Of a stretch of DNA of 10,792 bases, positions 7,284 through 10,792 are shown one piece after another (the first letter of the stretch is position 1; each line of letters opens with the position of its first letter). The notes under the pieces are model-generated. The model worked only from the letters and a program-made list of their open reading frames with translations. It made no database searches and was not told the DNA's origin. Made by a program: the position numbers and the translations under genes. Location: positions 1 through 10,792 of the forward strand of contig JBNKBG010000081.1 of NCBI GenBank assembly GCA_050287105.1, read 5' to 3'. This stretch comes from JAPHTQ01 sp050287105 (GTDB taxonomy: Bacteria > Pseudomonadota > Gammaproteobacteria > Thiohalomonadales > Thiohalomonadaceae).

Positions 7284-7508
7284 ATGCAAACACTGAAAAT
7301 CCGAAAAATCGGTAGCTCGTTGGGTGTGATCCTGCCCAAGGAAATGATCGATAGTCAGCACCTCAAAGAAGGTGACCAGCTGTTTGCCAACGCTAACGCC
7401 GAGGGCATCCACATGACCCCACTCGATCCCGAATTTGAAGCCGCTATGGATGCTTTTGATCGGACTCGCCGGAAGTACCGCAACGCACTGCACGAACTGG
7501 CAAAGTGA
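7284..7508 (+). CDS. AbrB/MazE-like antitoxin of a Doc toxin-antitoxin pair
   Basis: It is a 74-residue DNA-binding antitoxin, expected to neutralise the downstream toxin and repress the operon. Residues 1-45 form a swapped-hairpin AbrB/MazE-type domain (TLKIRKIGSSLGVILPKEM, then LKEGDQLF), the usual pattern for this fold. Residues 48-72 are a charged predicted helix (DPEFEAAMDAFDRTRRKYRN), likely the toxin-binding tail. AGGA lies 7 bases before the ATG. Its stop is 6 bases from the toxin start. Classical Doc is paired with a Phd antitoxin. An AbrB-type partner is the alternative seen in many chromosomal operons, and it is what this sequence shows. Confidence 0.87.
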   Translation: MQTLKIRKIGSSLGVILPKEMIDSQHLKEGDQLFANANAEGIHMTPLDPEFEAAMDAFDRTRRKYRNALHELAK

Positions 7509-7514
7509 TTCGCC

Positions 7515-7910
7515 ATGACGGTATGGATACCGAAAGCGGCTATCACAGCAATTCACGCCGAACTGTTGGCCGAACATGGTGGATTGCAAGGCAGCGTGGA
7601 TGACAACGCGCTGGAAGCAACCTTAGCGCGCCCCCAACAACACGATCACTATGCAAACCCAGGGGCGACCATGCCCGAACTGGCCGCCGCATACGGCTTT
7701 GGATTTGCGAGAAATCACTGCTTTAAGGATGGCAACAAGCGGATTGCCCTGGCAGCTATCGATGTATTTCTACAACTCAACGGTTACGAGCTGATCGCAT
7801 CAGAGGTGGATACCGTAGTGACCATCGAAGCCCTGGCCGCTGGCCAGATGGATGAATCCCAACTGTGCGAGTGGATCGCCCGCAACTCACATCGCCTGAA
7901 ACCCGATTGA
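7515..7910 (+). CDS. doc: Doc (death-on-curing) family toxin
   Basis: It is a Fic-fold toxin. Phage P1 Doc phosphorylates EF-Tu and stops translation. The 131 residues are close to P1 Doc (126). The catalytic motif NHCFKDGNKR (H68, F70, D72, N74, K75, R76) is the Doc variant HxFx(D)xNKR rather than the AMPylating Fic form HPFxxGNGR, so kinase activity is the better inference. Other Doc features are the N-terminal GGLQGSVDDNALEATLARP segment (22-40) and the LAAAYGFGFARNH helix. The motif is complete, so the toxin may be active. The gene follows the antitoxin by 6 bases with little ribosome-site sequence, which suggests translational coupling. Confidence 0.93.
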   Translation: MTVWIPKAAITAIHAELLAEHGGLQGSVDDNALEATLARPQQHDHYANPGATMPELAAAYGFGFARNHCFKDGNKRIALAAIDVFLQLNGYELIASEVDTVVTIEALAAGQMDESQLCEWIARNSHRLKPD

Positions 7911-7961
7911 TAGTTCGAGTTTAGGTTTTTCATCTGACCCAAAACATTAAACGGGAATACC

Positions 7962-9236
7962 ATGGACGAATTAGTGAGAAAAATTGATGCCGTATCTAAG
8001 GTAATGTATCAATTACAGGGGAAAGCGATAGTTGATAGCATGCATACAGGATATGAGCTGCTTTATCCCGATGCGATCATCGCAAGAATTGCGTCATTTA
8101 AAAGTTATATGTCTAGAAATTTTCCTGAATTCTTGGATTTGTTAAATGTAGTGTTCTCGGATAAAGATTTTGAATGTATTTCTCCGCGCGATAGTGAATC
8201 ACACCCTGTAATTTCCTCTCCTTTTGGTTGTTTTGGTTTGCCACCAAGCGAAATAATATTCTCCCTTTTTACAACAGCTCTCATAAAAATTTACCTTTTC
8301 AGCTTAGATAAGGGAGAAGAAGAGTATATTCGTGTAGTACAGGAGAACTTTGAAGAGTTAAAAAAAGCTCTTCGAGGTGAACCGATTAGTGCCTACGAAA
8401 TAAAAGGTCTGGCTCTACTGCATGTCCCGGCAAATAGTTTAATTTCTACGCCTTGGGGAGATATTTATCCGGCACCCACGATAACAAAATATTACACACA
8501 ACCGGCAATGAGCAAGGCGCTCACAAGATCTCTCTTGATCGAACGTAAATCAATCACCGTAAAATTTGACCGCGGCAATATTCAAGGCGTGGAGTTTGCA
8601 TCATCACAAGACGCTGACAGTAAGGTTGCATATTTGTTGCCACTAGCATGTGCGCTGGCATCTAAGGATAGTAGAAATCCGGTGTCGCCAATAATTACCT
8701 GGTCTACATATTTGTTCCCTTTCCAAGGTGACATCGAATGTTCAACCCGACTTCTGGGTCCAGTTATTAATACCGATAGTGATCCAAATGAATCACTTGA
8801 GAACATTGAAGAATGGGTGCGCATTGTTGAACAGGCACACACGCCAAGCGTAGACATTGCTGCCAAACGTTTAGTATCAGCTGTTGCTCATCGCACGGAT
8901 GTTACTGATGCCTTAATTGATGTTGTCATGATATGGGAGAACCTTCTGGGTACTTCGAATGAAGTTACATTCAGAGTGTCTGCATCATTGGCAAAGCTAA
9001 TAGAGAAAGACCCAAACAAGCGGATTGCATTAAAGAAGTCATTGTCCAAAATCTACAGCGTCAGAAGTCGAATCGTTCATGGTTCCTCTGTTAGTGTACA
9101 AGAAGTGACGTCAGCATATTCTGATGCGATTGATGCGACCATACGTGCATTGAGAGAGTGTTATTTGAAGGGAAGTGATTGGTTATCCCTGAGTAGCACG
9201 GAAAGATCGGATAAAGTACTTTTAACTTGGCCGTAG
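7962..9236 (+). CDS. ApeA-like HEPN-domain protein, candidate anti-phage RNase
   Basis: The 424-residue protein has no confidently assignable N-terminal domain. Its C-terminal third (about 295-400) looks like the ApeA-like HEPN domain: a helix DVVMIWENLLG (320-330), then LSKIYSVRSRIVHGSS with the RX4H motif R368-H373. In HEPN nucleases this Arg and His form the RNA-cleaving site at a dimer interface. Residues 1-290 contain helical and hydrophobic stretches (for example IIFSLFTTALIKIYLF, 98-113) but nothing I can name, and could be the sensor. Base composition differs sharply from the neighbours: sampled 60-base lines are 30-47% GC, against about 60-70% in nifS, which points to horizontal acquisition. 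The gene lies 51 bases after doc and might be read from the same promoter; I see no convincing promoter of its own. The ribosome site (GGGA) is weak. Defence function is inferred from family membership (ApeA is a known single-gene defence protein) and from the neighbouring toxin-antitoxin pair. Confidence 0.75.
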   Translation: MDELVRKIDAVSKVMYQLQGKAIVDSMHTGYELLYPDAIIARIASFKSYMSRNFPEFLDLLNVVFSDKDFECISPRDSESHPVISSPFGCFGLPPSEIIFSLFTTALIKIYLFSLDKGEEEYIRVVQENFEELKKALRGEPISAYEIKGLALLHVPANSLISTPWGDIYPAPTITKYYTQPAMSKALTRSLLIERKSITVKFDRGNIQGVEFASSQDADSKVAYLLPLACALASKDSRNPVSPIITWSTYLFPFQGDIECSTRLLGPVINTDSDPNESLENIEEWVRIVEQAHTPSVDIAAKRLVSAVAHRTDVTDALIDVVMIWENLLGTSNEVTFRVSASLAKLIEKDPNKRIALKKSLSKIYSVRSRIVHGSSVSVQEVTSAYSDAIDATIRALRECYLKGSDWLSLSSTERSDKVLLTWP

Positions 9237-9334
9237 GATGATGGCTGATTCCGATGATAATCATCTCTGCGAAGTTAGACTGAACCAATAACTCAGCAAA
9301 TATTTCAGACCATTAATTCACTGCAGTACTGAGC

Positions 9335-9360
9335 TCCCCTGATCAATAAATTCCCCTGAT
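9335..9360. repeat. Short direct repeat TCCCCTGAT near the insert's right edge
   Basis: TCCCCTGAT occurs at 9335-9343 and again at 9352-9360, 17 bases apart. It lies between the AT-rich HEPN gene and the nifV control region. It might be a scar of recombination or simply chance; no matching copy was seen on the left side near 7130-7210. Confidence 0.3.
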
Positions 9361-9366
9361 GGTTTT

Positions 9367-9382
9367 TGTCGGGTTCGCAACA
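9367..9382 (+). promoter_or_regulatory. NifA upstream activator sequence for nifV
   Basis: TGTCGGGTTCGCAACA fits TGT-N10-ACA exactly. The inner arms are less symmetrical than those of the site before iscA. The centre is about 82 bases upstream of the nifV -24 element, within working range. A sigma-54 promoter downstream makes chance occurrence unlikely. Confidence 0.75.
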
Positions 9383-9454
9383 TTGTTGTGCATCGCCCCC
9401 TGTTTTGGTGCCCTCATAAATTCATAAGTTGTTGAATTTCAATGGCATTGTTTC

Positions 9455-9470
9455 TGGCATGTTGGTTGCT
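9455..9470 (+). promoter_or_regulatory. Sigma-54 (-24/-12) promoter of nifV
   Basis: TGGCATGTTGGTTGCT has the -24 block TGGCATG, four bases and TTGCT, with ten bases between GG (9456-9457) and GC (9468-9469). The expected transcription start is near 9481, so the nifV start codon must lie downstream of that point. Confidence 0.87.
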
Positions 9471-9508
9471 GAGGTATGGATACAGACAACTGTATTCAGG
9501 ATACGGCT

Positions 9509-10657
9509 ATGTATCAGGGCAACCGCAAGGTCACGATCAACGACACCACTCTGCGCGACGGCGAGCAGACCGCCGGGGTCGCCTTCAACCTGGAAGAGAA
9601 GATCGCCATCGCCCGTGCGCTGGATGCGGCGGGTGTCGGTGAGCTGGAAATCGGTATCCCGGTGATGGGCAGCGAGGAGCAGGCGGACATTCGTGCCTTG
9701 ACCAGCCTCGGCCTGAATGCCGACCTGATTGCCTGGGGCCGGATGCGTGAAGAAGACTTACGCGCCTGCATCGGTCTTGGGGTCGAGCGGATCAATCTCT
9801 CCATGCCGGTCTCCGACCAGCAACTGCGCAGCAAACTGGGCCGCGATCGCGAATGGGCGCTGAGCAACATCCGCCGCTATGTCGGCATGGCCCGCGACCT
9901 CGGCTTTGCCGTCAGTGTCGGTGGCGAGGACTCCTCCCGTGCCGATGACGATTTTCTTCTTCATGTCATGGAGACCGCGCAACGCGCCGGGGCGGATCGT
10001 TTCCGCTTCGCCGATACCGTCGGTATCCTCGAACCCTTCGGTGTTTACGAACGCCTGTCGCGCCTCGCCGCCAACACCGATATGAACCTCGAAATGCACG
10101 CCCATGACGATCTGGGTCTTGCCACCGCCAACACCCTGGCCGCAGTCCGCGCCGGGGCGAGTTACGTCAATACCACCGTCAACGGCCTCGGCGAGCGCGC
10201 CGGTAACGCCGCGCTGGAAGAGGTGGTGATGGGGCTTCAGGTACTGCACGACATTGATAGTGGCGTCGATCTCCACGACTACCAGACATTGGCGACCCTG
10301 GTGGCCAACGCCTCCGGCCGTCCGCTGCCATGGCAGAAGAGTCTGGTGGGCGAAGGGGTCTTCACCCACGAGTCCGGGATTCACGTCGATGGCCTGCTCA
10401 AGGACCCGCTCAACTATCAGGGCGTCGACCCGGCGCTGCTGGGCCGCGCCCATCAACTGGTGCTGGGCAAACACTCCGGTGCCAACGCGGTGCTGAGCTG
10501 CTTTGCCGAGATCGGCATTCTCCTCAACCGCGAGCAGGCCGACAGCCTGTTGCCCGGTATTCGCCGCTTTGCCACACAGAACAAACGCTCTCCCAACCGC
10601 AACGAACTGGAGAGCTTTTTCGCCAGCCTGGCCGGGGAGTCCGAGCATGTACACTGA
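9509..10657 (+). CDS. nifV: NifV, homocitrate synthase
   Basis: It condenses acetyl-CoA with 2-oxoglutarate to give homocitrate, the organic ligand of FeMo-co. The TIM-barrel signatures of the LeuA/NifV family are all present: NDTTLRDGEQ (11-20), the metal-binding HAHDD (H197, H199) followed by NTTVNGLGERAGNAALEEV, and FTHESGIHVDG (H287, H292) from the C-terminal part. An in-frame ATG at 9476 would add 11 residues, but the -24/-12 promoter puts the RNA start near 9481. The ATG at 9509 has AGGA 7 bases upstream and gives 382 residues, the usual NifV length, so 9509 is chosen. cysE overlaps its 3' end. 2-isopropylmalate synthase and citramalate synthase are the related alternatives, but the nif context and NifA/RpoN signals settle it. 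Confidence 0.95.
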   Translation: MYQGNRKVTINDTTLRDGEQTAGVAFNLEEKIAIARALDAAGVGELEIGIPVMGSEEQADIRALTSLGLNADLIAWGRMREEDLRACIGLGVERINLSMPVSDQQLRSKLGRDREWALSNIRRYVGMARDLGFAVSVGGEDSSRADDDFLLHVMETAQRAGADRFRFADTVGILEPFGVYERLSRLAANTDMNLEMHAHDDLGLATANTLAAVRAGASYVNTTVNGLGERAGNAALEEVVMGLQVLHDIDSGVDLHDYQTLATLVANASGRPLPWQKSLVGEGVFTHESGIHVDGLLKDPLNYQGVDPALLGRAHQLVLGKHSGANAVLSCFAEIGILLNREQADSLLPGIRRFATQNKRSPNRNELESFFASLAGESEHVH

Positions 10658-10792
10658 AACGGATGAGAAGATGAACGATGTTGTAACGGCCGTCCCCGGT
10701 CTGTGGAGACAGTTAGCGGAAGATGTGCGCTGTGTCTTTGAACGCGATCCGGCGGCCCGCTCACGTATTGAAGTGTTGACCACCTATCCCGG
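10647..10792 (+). CDS. cysE: CysE, serine O-acetyltransferase (N-terminal part only)
   Basis: It would acetylate L-serine with acetyl-CoA, the first step to cysteine and so to the sulfur NifS needs. Only 48 codons are in the window. The segment LWRQLAEDVRCVFERDPAARSRIEVLTTYPG is typical of the CysE N-terminal helices (the RDPAARS ... YPG pattern). The start at 10647 overlaps nifV by 11 bases and has GGGGAG 7 bases upstream. An in-frame ATG at 10671 with a weaker GGA site is the alternative. nifV-cysE is the order of the Azotobacter nif cluster, which supports a dedicated nif copy. The hexapeptide-repeat catalytic domain is beyond the edge. Confidence 0.85.
   Translation, partial: MYTETDEKMNDVVTAVPGLWRQLAEDVRCVFERDPAARSRIEVLTTYP

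Larger units (their letters stand above)
9237..9508. other. Gene-free region between the HEPN gene and nifV
   Basis: The 272 bases hold no credible coding sequence. The left half is AT-rich like the HEPN gene and contains the small palindrome GATGATAATCATC (9253-9265) and the TCCCCTGAT direct repeat. The right half (from about 9361) contains the NifA site, the -24/-12 promoter and the nifV leader. No intrinsic terminator with a T-run was found after the HEPN gene. Confidence 0.6.

Noticed and set aside
7053..7589. Minus-strand open frame of 178 codons spanning the palindromic repeat, terminator and antitoxin
   Set aside because: Its C-terminal part is just the translated dispersed repeat, and the rest opposes the antitoxin and the start of doc, so it is spurious.
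7907..7935. Possible promoter for the HEPN gene (TTGATA, then TCATCT after 17 bases)
   Set aside because: The -10 box matches the consensus poorly and the -35 overlaps the doc stop. Not good enough to call.
9253..9265. Palindrome GATGATAATCATC after the HEPN gene as a terminator
   Set aside because: A 6-base AT-rich stem with a 1-base centre and no T-run; not a terminator, and no other role is supported.
9758..10783. Long minus-strand open frame (341 codons) opposite nifV and cysE
   Set aside because: It is the antisense shadow of a GC-rich gene. The plus strand encodes a clear NifV with all motifs, and the antisense product shows no family features.
1..10792. CRISPR arrays, tRNA or rRNA genes, transposase genes
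   Set aside because: No spaced repeat array, no cloverleaf-like sequence and no transposase or integrase coding sequence was seen on either strand.

Overview
The window looks like a high-GC gammaproteobacterial chromosome from a nitrogen fixer. Codon use is strongly GC-biased. The gene order iscA-nifU-nifS ... nifV-cysE follows the Azotobacter vinelandii nif layout, and sigma-54 (-24/-12) promoters recur. A purple or colourless sulfur-oxidising gammaproteobacterium would fit, but the genus cannot be fixed from this sequence.

Layout: (1) 1-1738, a leftward NAD-dependent aldehyde dehydrogenase, cut by the window edge, with a strong -24/-12 promoter. It diverges from (2) an AcoR-type sigma-54 activator at 1739-3643, and a 19-bp inverted repeat lies between them as a candidate activator site. 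(3) A leftward AlkD-type DNA alkylation repair gene (3671-4387), convergent with acoR. (4) A nif maturation operon: a perfect NifA-type TGT-N10-ACA site (4433-4448), a canonical -24/-12 promoter (4545-4560), then nif-type iscA, nifU and nifS. It ends in a dispersed-type palindromic repeat and a clear intrinsic terminator (7145-7169). (5) An accessory insert at about 7200-9350: an AbrB/MazE-like antitoxin, a Doc toxin, and an AT-rich 424-residue protein with a C-terminal ApeA-like HEPN domain (RX4H motif), a candidate anti-phage effector. (6) nifV with its own TGT-N10-ACA site and -24/-12 promoter, followed by an overlapping cysE cut by the window edge.

How it fits together: IscA, NifU and NifS build Fe-S clusters for nitrogenase. 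NifV makes homocitrate for FeMo-co. CysE makes O-acetylserine, the precursor of the cysteine that NifS consumes as sulfur donor. NifA and sigma-54 would switch on both nif transcription units together. The most interesting point is the toxin-antitoxin plus HEPN module lying inside an otherwise conserved nif order, between a terminator and an independent nifV promoter, so that nif expression should be undisturbed. The aldehyde dehydrogenase/acoR pair appears to be a separate sigma-54 regulon.
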